Part shown: positions 1-6,897 of the stretch, in pieces
How the letters are laid out: each line of letters starts with the position of its first letter
Position numbering within the stretch: the first letter of the stretch is position 1
Assembly (NCBI GenBank): GCA_023230285.1
Contig: JALNXP010000048.1
Location: 1 to 11,969 of the forward strand
Direction of reading: 5' to 3'
Length of the DNA stretch: 11,969 nt
From: Bacteroidales bacterium
GTDB taxonomy: Bacteria; Bacteroidota; Bacteroidia; Bacteroidales; BM520
Translations under genes and position numbers: made by a program
The notes under the pieces: generated by a model
What the model saw: only the letters and a program-made list of their open reading frames with translations
What the model was told of the DNA's origin: nothing
The model's database searches: none

Positions 1-2040
1 TACGAGTTCTACGCTGCTGATGCTGTTGATGTCGCCGCTGAGATGAGAAAAATTTCCTGTTTTAAGGTTCGTTTTCTCGCAACTGTTTTTCAGTGCAGGA
101 TACAAAATTCCATCAACAAGCGTTGTCTTGCCGGAGCCGCTTACGCCGATGACAACTGTGATTACATTTAATGGGAATTTTACTGTTATATTTTTTAAAT
201 TAAACTGTGTGGCATCGTGAACAGTGATGAAATTACGTGGTTTTCGTTTGTATAAAGGTGGCTTTACCGACAACTCGCCGCGTAAATATTTGGCTGTCAG
301 TGTGTCTGCTTGCAGCATTTGCTCTATGGTTCCGGAAAACACAACTTCTCCGCCAAGTCGCCCTGCTAAAGGTCCTATGTCTACAATATAGTCTGCAGCG
401 CGGATAATGTCTTCGTCATGTTCTACTACAATAACTGTATTTCCAAGGTCGCGAAGTTTTTTTAATGTTTCTATAAGTCGCATGGTGTCACGCGAATGTA
501 AGCCTACACTCGGCTCATCAAGTATGTACATCGAATTTGCCAAATTGCTGCCTAAGGCAGCCGACAAGTTTATACGCTGCATTTCACCGCCGGAAAGTGT
601 TGAGGATTCCCGACTTAAGGTGAGGTAGTTTAATCCTACCGAAGATAAAAATCCAAGCCGTTGACGTATCTCTTTTAAAATCCTCCCGCCTACAGCCATC
701 TGCTCGGCATCTAATAATAAATCGTTGAAATAGACATTCAAATCTTTGATAGGCGTATCTAAAAAATCAATGATGGTTTTACCGTTAAATTTTACGTAAC
801 AGGCTTCTTTTCTTAGCCGTTTGCCTTTACAAACAGGACAACGTGTTTTACCTTGAAAGCGGGATAAAATTACTTTGTATTGTATTTTATAACTTTTGGA
901 TTTTACATATTTGAAAAAATCATTGATGCCTTCAAAGTAAGGAGAGCCTTCCCAAAGCATGTCGTATTCCTTTTCCGTTAATTGTGCTATCGGTTTGTGG
1001 ATGGGGAAATTGCTTTTTTCTGCATTTTTGATGAGGTCTTCTTTCCATAATTGCATCGTCTCGCCTCGCCAGCAAACTACAGCATCTTGAAATACAGATA
1101 GTTGCTTGTTGGGTATCACTAAATCTTCATCAATGCCGATAATTTTTCCATAACCTTCACATTCAGGACAAGCACCGTATGGATTGTTGAAGCTGAATAA
1201 GTTAGGCTCCGGTCGCTCAAAAATTATCCCGTCGGCTTCAAAATTTGTAGAGTATTCTTCAGTAGTCGTTGTATTCGTCTCATCTGTTGTAATTACAAAG
1301 CAATGTCCGTCTCCTTCGTAAAGTGTTGTCTGCACAGAATCTGCTATGCGGCTTTTCATCTCGTCAGAAAAGCCCTGCATTTTAATTGCATATCTGTCAA
1401 CCATAATCAACAACTCCCCTTTAGCCGCAATTTTTGCAAGTAACCCCGGATTGTTGTTGATGTCTTCTATAGGCGTAATTTTAATGTCATTGTCTTCATA
1501 TAAAACTATACGTGAAAATCCCTGTTCCAACAATAATTGTAATTGCTTGCCTATTGTAACTTTTTCCGTCTTTATTTTATAACAGATATAACATTTTTGA
1601 CCTGTCGATTTTGAGGTAATAACGTCAACAATGTCGGAAACAGAGTGCTGCTTGACTTCGCAATTTGATATTGGCGAGTAAGTTTTTCCAAGCCGTGACA
1701 TAAACAACTTTAAGTATTCGTATATTTCTGTAACAGTGCCTACTGTTGACCGCGAATTAGTTGTGTTTACACGTTGTCCTATTGCAATACTTGGAGATAT
1801 GCCGCTGATGCTGTCTACATCAGGTTTACTTATCTTGCATAAAAATTGGCGTGCATAAGAACTTAAACTTTCTACGTATCGGCGTTGTCCTTCAGCATAT
1901 AAAGTGTCAAAAGCCAAAGAAGATTTGCCGGATCCGGACACACCGGTGATTACTACCAATTTATCTCGAGGAATGTCTAAAGATATGTCCTTTAGATTAT
2001 TAACTCGCGCTCCCTGAATATGAATAGTGTTTTCTCTCAT
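1..2040 (-). CDS. uvrA: UvrA, excinuclease ABC subunit A (partial, C-terminus beyond the left edge)
   Basis: This is the damage-recognition ATPase of nucleotide excision repair, which loads UvrB onto lesions. I translated it by hand: the frame stays open for 680 codons from the ATG at 2040 to base 1, and about 250-270 C-terminal residues should be missing (E. coli UvrA has 940). Visible motifs in order are Walker A of ABC I (GVSGSGKSS from residue 33), a CPEC pair at 291-294, a CPVC pair at 401-404, the ABC signature LSGGE at 482-486, Walker B ILDEP with D508/E509, a following VEHD histidine motif, and Walker A of ABC II (GVSGSGKTT from residue 632). The region between Walker A I and the signature is long enough for the UvrB-binding and insertion domains, so this is a full-type UvrA. 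The CxxC that normally starts the first zinc module is absent. A TACCTTTG box lies only 7 nt before the ATG. It is the last gene of a minus-strand series but seems to have its own promoter. Confidence 0.98.
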   Translation of the reverse strand, partial: MRENTIHIQGARVNNLKDISLDIPRDKLVVITGVSGSGKSSLAFDTLYAEGQRRYVESLSSYARQFLCKISKPDVDSISGISPSIAIGQRVNTTNSRSTVGTVTEIYEYLKLFMSRLGKTYSPISNCEVKQHSVSDIVDVITSKSTGQKCYICYKIKTEKVTIGKQLQLLLEQGFSRIVLYEDNDIKITPIEDINNNPGLLAKIAAKGELLIMVDRYAIKMQGFSDEMKSRIADSVQTTLYEGDGHCFVITTDETNTTTTEEYSTNFEADGIIFERPEPNLFSFNNPYGACPECEGYGKIIGIDEDLVIPNKQLSVFQDAVVCWRGETMQLWKEDLIKNAEKSNFPIHKPIAQLTEKEYDMLWEGSPYFEGINDFFKYVKSKSYKIQYKVILSRFQGKTRCPVCKGKRLRKEACYVKFNGKTIIDFLDTPIKDLNVYFNDLLLDAEQMAVGGRILKEIRQRLGFLSSVGLNYLTLSRESSTLSGGEMQRINLSAALGSNLANSMYILDEPSVGLHSRDTMRLIETLKKLRDLGNTVIVVEHDEDIIRAADYIVDIGPLAGRLGGEVVFSGTIEQMLQADTLTAKYLRGELSVKPPLYKRKPRNFITVHDATQFNLKNITVKFPLNVITVVIGVSGSGKTTLVDGILYPALKNSCEKTNLKTGNFSHLSGDINSISSVELV

Positions 2041-2047
2041 TGCGCCG

Positions 2048-2055
2048 CAAAGGTA
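2048..2055 (-). promoter_or_regulatory. Bacteroidota -7 promoter box (TACCTTTG) of uvrA
   Basis: On the minus strand TACCTTTG matches the Bacteroidota -7 consensus TAnnTTTG exactly and ends 7 nt before the uvrA ATG. Transcription from it would begin within a few bases of the start codon, giving a leaderless or nearly leaderless mRNA. I see no clear TTTG -33 element 19-21 nt further upstream, so the assignment rests on the -7 box and its position in the 98-nt gap. Confidence 0.55.
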
Positions 2056-2138
2056 CACGAATTTTTGATATTATTATTTACAGCTAGTCAAAATTATATA
2101 TGATAATTCTGAATTTATGTGATGAAGAAAGATGATTT

Positions 2139-2705
2139 TTAAAAAGAAATGTACCTTAGTAATAAAGAGTCCGTTATGCCTGTCCTTGAAACAAAATCAT
2201 CAGTAGATGAAAATTTTGACTTGTTCCTCGCATTTACTATCTTTTTTGTTTTTTCATAGTCTATGTACGGGTGTTTCAGAATTTGCTTAAATTCTAATCT
2301 GTTGACATTAATTTTGCTGATTATACTGTCGTTGATGATGATATGTTTTTCAATGTTCGGGAAATTTTCTTCTGTGATGCCATAAATTTCTAATAATTGC
2401 TTGGAGCAAACAAAGCCGCCAAGTTTGTCGCGGTATTTTATTATCCTGCTTGCAAATGTCGGTCCTATGCCCGGAATTGGAAGCAATGCCGCCGAATCAG
2501 CTGTGTTCAACTCCACTAATTTTATTTTAGGTTTCATCTGCTCCACCTTTATTAATAAGGAGTCATAAGCATTTTCGGAAGATGAGGCTGTCATCGTATT
2601 TTTATGCGAAAATACAATGTTCAACAGTAATAAACTTAAAATAATTACTGCTAACGATATTATTCCCTTTCTATCGCGCCGCGAAAAATATAAAAACTCT
2701 TTCAT
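2139..2705 (-). CDS. Membrane-anchored helix-hairpin-helix protein (ComEA-like)
   Basis: A 188-residue protein. A basic N-terminus (SRRDRKG, residues 8-14) precedes one hydrophobic segment at about 14-32, predicting a signal anchor with the rest outside the inner membrane. Two helix-hairpin-helix units follow: residues 66-109 with the DNA-backbone hairpin IPGIGP (77-82), and a more degenerate unit at 131-175 with HPYID in the hairpin position and a typical FSSTDDF stretch. This is the plan of ComEA and of the small HhH proteins common in Bacteroidota, which bind DNA non-specifically; a role in DNA uptake or envelope-associated DNA binding is possible but not shown here. It lies 61 nt downstream of the DUF2851 gene on the same strand and probably shares its transcript. 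No Shine-Dalgarno sequence precedes the ATG; the leader is very A-rich and holds an 11-nt direct repeat. Confidence 0.85.
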   Translation of the reverse strand: MKEFLYFSRRDRKGIISLAVIILSLLLLNIVFSHKNTMTASSSENAYDSLLIKVEQMKPKIKLVELNTADSAALLPIPGIGPTFASRIIKYRDKLGGFVCSKQLLEIYGITEENFPNIEKHIIINDSIISKINVNRLEFKQILKHPYIDYEKTKKIVNARNKSKFSSTDDFVSRTGITDSLLLRYISF

Positions 2706-2714
2706 GTTATGTGG

Positions 2715-2740
2715 TATTTGTTTAATGTTTATTTGTTTAA
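2715..2740. repeat. 11-nt direct repeat with 15-nt period
   Basis: TATTTGTTTAA occurs at 2715-2725 and again at 2730-2740 (read on the minus strand, TTAAACAAATA twice), 10-35 nt upstream of the ATG of the helix-hairpin-helix gene. In such AT-rich DNA this may be chance. It could also be a binding site for a regulator in phase with about one and a half helical turns, or an A-rich leader favouring initiation without a Shine-Dalgarno sequence. Confidence 0.5.
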
Positions 2741-2766
2741 CTTATAATTTTGCATTTTCAAACTTC

Positions 2767-4038
2767 TTAGTCAGTTAAGATTTTTGCGCCGATTTTGCAT
2801 TTCAAACAAAATTTGTTGTCGCAATACTTCTGTTTTAGATATAATAATGCCTGAGAGTGCATCGCATTTTTAGGTATTACGTTCAGATTTTTCCATTGTC
2901 TTATTATTTTGTTGTTTTCCGCAGAAATATTTTCGAATATAGATAAGGCACGATTGCATAAAAGTTCATTGTTGTGAGCCTTGCCGTAGAAAAATATTAA
3001 TGGTAAAATAGTGTTAATCAAGATGATGTCGATAGAGCTGATCCCTATGCGTCTGTCTTCCGTATTGGTCTTTTTGTCGAAAACTATATGATTTTGCCAA
3101 TAATCATTGATGGGTATGCCGAATAATTTGTAATAATCTTGAAGAGAGTCAATGGTTAAGAAGTTGTCGATGCCGTTGAAATTTTTTTGCATGAAGGCTG
3201 CGCATTGCGACATTCTTATACATGGAAAATTTGCAGGACGAATTCTCATGTATTTCCAGCGACAGCTGATTTGTGGCTTGATATTCAGTAGTTTAGAGAA
3301 ATATTTGTACTCTTTAAACAGCAATTTCGGATAATCATCTTTGAAATGTTCATTCAACATATTTGCTTGTCCAAAGAATAAGGCATCAACTATATTTGCC
3401 CTATCTGAATACTTCCGGACAAACTTTTGAGGCAGCGAGTCGGCGGTCGCTTCGAAAGCATCATTATTGATACGAAAGCCGAAATTTCTGATAATCAATT
3501 TATAACAAAGTTCATCGAAATTGTTGTTAATATTACTTGATAAAGTATGGATGTTTTCTAATTTTGTTTCTAAAGATTCAAAGAATGCAGTTTCTAACAT
3601 GTTAAATATTATGTATTTAGGTACATTGCTGATGTTATTTTGACAAGCTATAAAACCTGAAAGACTTAACATGTCATTATATTTTTCGAGTAAAAAGTCG
3701 GGAATAAGTTTACTTAATTCTATCGTAGGAATTGCATCACCATGAAGATAGCATACAGTTGCATCATTAAGCCAAACAACATGGCATATAACGTTAGCGT
3801 AATTTGCATCTAATTGATGACAATGTAAAAACCAATCTGAAGATTTTACATGTATCTCGACATTGCCATACCAAAGTGTGTTGTCAATAATCATCTGAGA
3901 ATTAATGAAGTCGGGACCTTGGTTGCTGTTTAAGGTTCCGGGATTGATAATGCTGACTTTTTTCCCGTCAACAGTTATAGCGAATTGCTGAATGACACGC
4001 TGCTGCCAGATAAAAGCTAAAAGGTTCTCGTTAATCAT
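2767..4038 (-). CDS. DUF2851 family protein, function unknown
   Basis: A 423-residue soluble protein with no signal peptide or membrane segment. It has the conserved N-terminal block I associate with DUF2851, a Bacteroidota family without a known function: INPGTLNSNQGPDF (31-44), then GNVEIHVKSSDW (58-69), H72/H74, and YANVICHVVW (80-89). The spacing GPDF ... E61-x-H-x-K65 resembles the core of PD-(D/E)XK nucleases, but that is my reading of the pattern, not an established assignment. The C-terminal half is helical-looking and ends with two cysteine pairs in a KFCLKCKIG context. The length fits the family. It is the first gene of the minus-strand series and is transcribed away from the coiled-coil/zapA genes. 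The ATG at 4038 is the first start in the open frame that includes the conserved N-terminus. Confidence 0.85.
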   Translation of the reverse strand: MINENLLAFIWQQRVIQQFAITVDGKKVSIINPGTLNSNQGPDFINSQMIIDNTLWYGNVEIHVKSSDWFLHCHQLDANYANVICHVVWLNDATVCYLHGDAIPTIELSKLIPDFLLEKYNDMLSLSGFIACQNNISNVPKYIIFNMLETAFFESLETKLENIHTLSSNINNNFDELCYKLIIRNFGFRINNDAFEATADSLPQKFVRKYSDRANIVDALFFGQANMLNEHFKDDYPKLLFKEYKYFSKLLNIKPQISCRWKYMRIRPANFPCIRMSQCAAFMQKNFNGIDNFLTIDSLQDYYKLFGIPINDYWQNHIVFDKKTNTEDRRIGISSIDIILINTILPLIFFYGKAHNNELLCNRALSIFENISAENNKIIRQWKNLNVIPKNAMHSQALLYLKQKYCDNKFCLKCKIGAKILTD

Positions 4039-4161
4039 GATGTAAAATAATTATCGTTTTTACCTACTAATCATAAAAAATTCAAAATGTCCGAACAAAA
4101 TGAAAAATTTTTTTGTAAAATATAATACATATAAAATAAAATAGTAAATTTGCAGAAAAAA
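4039..4161. other. Divergent intergenic promoter region
   Basis: This 123-nt, extremely AT-rich stretch separates the minus-strand DUF2851 gene from the plus-strand coiled-coil gene. The plus-strand promoter box at 4145-4152 is recognisable. For the minus-strand gene I cannot find a TAnnTTTG box. No hairpin or repeat stands out. Confidence 0.6.
4145..4152 (+). promoter_or_regulatory. Bacteroidota -7 promoter box (TAAATTTG) before the coiled-coil/zapA genes
   Basis: TAAATTTG matches TAnnTTTG and is followed by C, as is the box in front of uvrA. It ends 9 nt before the ATG at 4162, so the transcript should begin about 3-6 nt before that ATG. This also decides the start: the upstream in-frame TTG at 4150 overlaps the promoter box and cannot be the initiation codon if this box is used. 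The -33 region is AT-rich without a well-spaced TTTG. Confidence 0.6.
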
Positions 4162-4425
4162 ATGGAAGAAGTAAATCTTATATTGGAATCGATAGAGGCA
4201 AAAGTAAAGAAACTTATTGGTGAAAATCAAGAATTACGAAAAGAAATAGAAATAATAAAAACAGATAATAAAGTAATAAACAATAACTTAACAGACGAAA
4301 TAAATATATTAAATAACAAACTATCGGAAGAGAGAGAAAAGCAACTTAGGGATAAAAACAGCCTCAAAGAGTTGTTACAGGAAATAGAAGGATGTTTGAC
4401 AATTTATTCTAATGAGATAAAATAA
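4162..4425 (+). CDS. Small coiled-coil protein, cotranscribed with zapA
   Basis: An 87-residue protein, almost entirely charged heptad-like helix: leucines, isoleucines and valines recur at a/d spacing from about residue 6 to 72 between Lys/Glu-rich stretches. There is no signal peptide and no enzymatic motif. I chose the ATG at 4162 over the in-frame TTG at 4150 because that TTG sits inside the promoter box. The stop codon is immediately followed by the zapA ATG with no intervening base, so the two are probably translationally coupled. By position and shape it could be a ZapB-like coiled-coil partner of ZapA in Z-ring assembly; that is inference from context, since coiled coils carry little family-specific sequence. 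Confidence 0.75.
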   Translation: MEEVNLILESIEAKVKKLIGENQELRKEIEIIKTDNKVINNNLTDEINILNNKLSEEREKQLRDKNSLKELLQEIEGCLTIYSNEIK

Positions 4426-4737
4426 ATGGAAAACGAAGATATAAAATCGGTAACAATAAATATTCTTGGCAGAACTTATCAGATAAAAGTTAAGTCTGGC
4501 GATGAAAATGGACTAAGAGGGGCTGAAAGTGAGTTGATGAAATTAATAGATTTTTTTAAAAATACTTATTCGTATAAAGACGATAAGGATTTATTAGCGA
4601 TGTCGGCACTGCAATTTGCAGTTAAGGCGATGTTTTTCGAGAAGATTTATGGCTCCGGACAATTAAATAAAGAGGAGAAACAAGATGTTCTCAGTAAGAT
4701 AAAAGAAATAGATAATTTATTAAACTTAACTGATTAA
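4426..4737 (+). CDS. zapA: ZapA-like cell division protein
   Basis: A 103-residue protein of the ZapA family, a small FtsZ-binding protein that bundles protofilaments and stabilises the Z-ring at mid-cell. The N-terminal half has the usual beta-rich start (VTINILGRTYQIKV, residues 9-22), and the C-terminal half is the dimerising helix, with a LLAMSALQFAVKAMFFEK segment that fits the ALNIAxE-type conserved region. Length is typical (about 95-110). The ATG directly abuts the stop of the coiled-coil gene. The 6S RNA gene follows 15-20 nt after its stop, the same zapA - 6S RNA neighbourhood known from enterobacteria (zapA-ssrS). Confidence 0.9.
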   Translation: MENEDIKSVTINILGRTYQIKVKSGDENGLRGAESELMKLIDFFKNTYSYKDDKDLLAMSALQFAVKAMFFEKIYGSGQLNKEEKQDVLSKIKEIDNLLNLTD

Positions 4738-4750
4738 AAAACATAAAGAT

Positions 4751-4945
4751 AGACTCGCATTAGTTCAACAGTTGAAAAACTCAACATTTTACAACTAAGG
4801 ATTCTACTCGAAAATTGATATATAAGAATAGGCCTCAGTAATTGGGTTGTAATAACCCCAGTGGACATTCGTGATATCCGGGGGATCCTGATCTTTATTT
4901 TTATGGAGTTTTTCTTGAACTCCCGAACTTTTGCGAGTTTTTTTT
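4751..4945 (+). ncRNA. ssrS: 6S RNA (SsrS), regulator of housekeeping RNA polymerase
   Basis: A non-coding stretch of about 190 nt, the usual 6S size, between zapA and rny. 6S RNA mimics an open promoter and sequesters the housekeeping RNA polymerase holoenzyme. The ends pair: ACTCGC (4753-4758) with GCGAGT (4933-4938), a 3x3 internal loop, then AGTTC (4762-4766) with GAACT (4925-4929), followed by eight T's (4938-4945) that would serve as terminator. Small hairpins flank a central open region: 4771-4775/4781-4785 and 4905-4910/4918-4923. A long inner arm can form from about 4822-4836 with 4880-4898, with interruptions, capped by GGGTT/AACCC (4844-4848/4854-4858). A closing stem, a central bubble and a long apical arm are the 6S fold. 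Exact ends are uncertain by a few bases, and I see no clear TAnnTTTG box in front, so it may be processed from a zapA transcript. Confidence 0.85.
4925..4945 (+). terminator. 3' arm of the 6S closing stem plus U-tract
   Basis: GAACT-TTT-GCGAGT followed by T's up to 4945 forms the 3' side of the long-range closing stem and has the U-tract of an intrinsic terminator. The compact hairpin GGAGTT (4905-4910) / AACTCC (4918-4923) lies just upstream and could assist. The rny ATG is only 26 nt beyond the T-run. Confidence 0.55.
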
Positions 4946-4971
4946 CTGTCTTCCGGCAAAATTACAAATTT

Positions 4972-6498
4972 ATGCCAACAACTTTAATCATAGCTGTAAT
5001 TGTAGCTATAGCAGGCGTGGGATTGGGAATCCTCCTTGCAATGACAATCTTAAAAAAATCACTTACTAAAAAAAGTCAACAACTTATAACAGAGGCAGAA
5101 GAAAAAGCAGAAATTATCAAAAAAGATAAAGTGCTGCAAGCTAAAGAAAAGTTTTTACAACTTAAAGCAGATTTCGACAAACAATGTCAAGAACGTAATA
5201 GTAATATTCAAAAGAACGAGAATAAACTGAAACAACGTGAATTAATTGTTAATCAGAAGATTGAAGAACTTCAGAAAGAAAAAAACGACAATGCCAAATT
5301 GCAATCTACTCTTGAAGCACAAATAGAACTTACCAATAAGAAGCAGGCAGAAATAGATAAACATCATAAAGATTCTGTTGCAGCTCTTGAAAAAATATCA
5401 AATCTTACTGCCGAAGAAGCCAAACAACAGCTGGTAGAGAGTATGAAGGAAGAAGCAACAGCCGAAGCAATGGTGATGATTAGAGATATAGTTGATGAGG
5501 CTAAATTGACAGCAAATACCGAAGCAAAGAAAATAGTTGTAGAAACTATCCAGCGTACAGCTACAGAAAATGCCATAGAAAATTCAGTATCGGTATTTCA
5601 TCTTGAGAATGATGAAGTTAAGGGTCGCATTATTGGCAGAGAAGGTAGAAATATTAAAGCCCTTGAATCTTTAACCGGTGTAGAGATTATTATAGATGAT
5701 TCTCCGGATTCGATAACACTTTCCGGTTTTGATCCAGTAAGAAGAGAGATAGCAAGGTTGTCGCTGCACAAACTTGTGGCAGACGGCAGAATACATCCGG
5801 CAAGAATAGAAGAGGTTGTCGCCAAAACTACTAAACAGATAGAACAAGAGATAATAGAAATAGGTAAACGTACTTGTATTGATCTTGGTGTTCATGGTAT
5901 TCATTCCGAATTGATTAGGTTGATAGGTAAGATGAGATATCGTTCTTCTTATGGACAAAACCTGCTGCAACATTCTAAGGAGGTTGCTAATCTGTGTGCT
6001 ACCATGGCTGCCGAACTTGGCTTGAATCCCAAGAAGGCTAAACGTGCCGGCTTGTTGCACGACATAGGCAAGGTGCCAGACCAAGAGCCGGAAATGCCGC
6101 ACGCTCTTTATGGCATGAAAATAGCCGAAAAATATAAAGCTATTGGTGCTCACCATGATGAAATTGAAATGACCTCGCTGCTGTCACCAATAGTTCAAGT
6201 TTGTGACGCCATCTCCGGCGCACGCCCGGGCGCACGCCGCGAAATAGTGGAGGCTTATATCACAAGATTGAATAAATTGGAAGAACTTGCACTCGAATTT
6301 CCGGGAGTTATCAATACTTACGCTATTCAAGCCGGTAGAGAACTGAGAGTTATCGTCAACGCCGACAAAGTGTCTGATGCTGAAGTTCAACAAATATCCT
6401 TTGAACTGTCAAAGAAAATTCAAAGCGAAATGACTTATCCGGGACAAATCAAAATAATGGTTATCAGAGAAACTCGCGCAATAAATTATGCAAAATAA
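4972..6498 (+). CDS. rny: RNase Y, membrane-anchored endoribonuclease
   Basis: RNase Y starts mRNA decay by endonucleolytic cuts at the inner face of the membrane. From the ATG at 4972 the protein has 508 residues, close to the usual 510-520. Layout: N-terminal membrane helix (about 5-26), long Lys/Glu/Gln-rich coiled coil (about 30-195), KH domain with the [10 protein letters not shown] loop (218-227), and an HD domain with metal-binding residues H334 (LLQHS), H363-D364 (LLHDIGK) and D412 (VCDAISG). The frame is open further upstream to a GTG at 4861, but those 37 extra residues fall inside the 6S RNA and have no counterpart in the family, whereas 4972 puts the membrane helix at the N-terminus as expected. 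There is no Shine-Dalgarno sequence. No promoter box is visible in the 26 nt after the 6S U-tract, so rny may depend on readthrough or on an upstream promoter. Confidence 0.97.
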   Translation: MPTTLIIAVIVAIAGVGLGILLAMTILKKSLTKKSQQLITEAEEKAEIIKKDKVLQAKEKFLQLKADFDKQCQERNSNIQKNENKLKQRELIVNQKIEELQKEKNDNAKLQSTLEAQIELTNKKQAEIDKHHKDSVAALEKISNLTAEEAKQQLVESMKEEATAEAMVMIRDIVDEAKLTANTEAKKIVVETIQRTATENAIENSVSVFHLENDEVKGRIIGREGRNIKALESLTGVEIIIDDSPDSITLSGFDPVRREIARLSLHKLVADGRIHPARIEEVVAKTTKQIEQEIIEIGKRTCIDLGVHGIHSELIRLIGKMRYRSSYGQNLLQHSKEVANLCATMAAELGLNPKKAKRAGLLHDIGKVPDQEPEMPHALYGMKIAEKYKAIGAHHDEIEMTSLLSPIVQVCDAISGARPGARREIVEAYITRLNKLEELALEFPGVINTYAIQAGRELRVIVNADKVSDAEVQQISFELSKKIQSEMTYPGQIKIMVIRETRAINYAK

Positions 6499-6538
6499 TT
6501 TGTTGCGCACCTATATTATAAATTAATCTTATTAGCTC

Positions 6539-6892
6539 ATGTATCCTATTGAATCTGTAATCTTTGACCTCGATGGCGTGATTACAAAAACTGCTGTAGT
6601 ACATAGTGCTGCATGGAAAGAAATGTTCGACGAATATTTACACTACCGTACTGATACACTCGGCGAACCTTTTGTGGAATTTTCTCACGAAACCGACTAT
6701 ATTAAATATGTAGACGGAAAGCCAAGATATAAAGGTGTTGCCGACTTCCTGACATCACGCAATATAGTGTTGCCTTATGGTTCTCCTGAAGATGCACCCG
6801 GCTTCGATACTGTCTGTGCGTTGGGTAATAAAATAATAAGTTTAATGAAATTATTAAAAAAGATGGTGTGGAACTCTATGACTCAACAATAG
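6539..6892 (+). CDS. Beta-phosphoglucomutase (HAD) N-terminal part of a HAD-GH65 fusion; frame ends early
   Basis: This 117-codon frame begins with HAD motif I, FDLDGVITKT, in which D10 would be the phosphorylated nucleophile and D12 the acid/base, followed by the helical cap region of beta-phosphoglucomutases. It stops at TAG 6890-6892. The rest of the HAD domain (motifs II-IV) continues in the -1 frame, so this piece alone cannot be a working mutase. The break lies where the family has a GNxKNxxF...GVExY stretch: the zero frame drifts off after LGNK. The frame overlap runs from 6832 to 6892. The likely full product, if the frames are joined, is about 1000 residues. It starts 40 nt after rny; I see no promoter box in that gap. 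Confidence 0.85.
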   Translation: MYPIESVIFDLDGVITKTAVVHSAAWKEMFDEYLHYRTDTLGEPFVEFSHETDYIKYVDGKPRYKGVADFLTSRNIVLPYGSPEDAPGFDTVCALGNKIISLMKLLKKMVWNSMTQQ

Positions 6893-6897
6893 AGTTC
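6852..6897 (+). promoter_or_regulatory. Possible -1 ribosomal frameshift cassette: slippery heptamer plus hairpin
   Basis: In the zero frame the codons read TTA-AAA-AAG, giving the heptamer A_AAA_AAG at 6856-6862, the same slippery sequence as E. coli dnaX. Eight bases (6863-6870) separate it from a perfect 9-bp hairpin: GAACTCTAT (6871-6879) pairs with ATAGAGTTC (6889-6897), loop 6880-6888. The zero-frame stop TAG (6890-6892) sits in the 3' arm. A -1 slip on the heptamer joins the two halves of the HAD-GH65 protein exactly (…KK-DGVELY…). The layout is directly visible; that it works is inference. No Shine-Dalgarno-like stimulator is seen upstream. Confidence 0.5.

Noticed and set aside
407..1582. 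Plus-strand open frames opposite uvrA
   Set aside because: They are antisense shadows of uvrA, whose frame I followed without interruption over the whole stretch.
2745..2752. Plus-strand TAATTTTG, a formal match to the -7 promoter box
   Set aside because: It would transcribe antisense into the DUF2851 gene, lacks a TTTG at the right -33 spacing, and matches are expected by chance in such AT-rich sequence.
4150..4161. TTG start at 4150 for the coiled-coil gene
   Set aside because: This TTG is the end of the TAAATTTG promoter box; the ATG at 4162 is a better start and fits the predicted transcript start.
4957..4964. Minus-strand TAATTTTG between 6S RNA and rny
   Set aside because: No gene or known RNA lies in that direction, and the match is short and AT-rich; treated as chance.
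4861..4971. Possible N-terminal extension of RNase Y from GTG 4861
   Set aside because: The frame is open but lies within the 6S RNA structure, puts 37 unusual residues before the membrane helix, and makes the protein longer than the family. ATG 4972 gives the normal N-terminus.
5364..6393. Several open frames on the minus strand opposite rny (70-161 codons)
   Set aside because: They are shadows of the strongly conserved rny coding frame, without recognisable domains or start signals.
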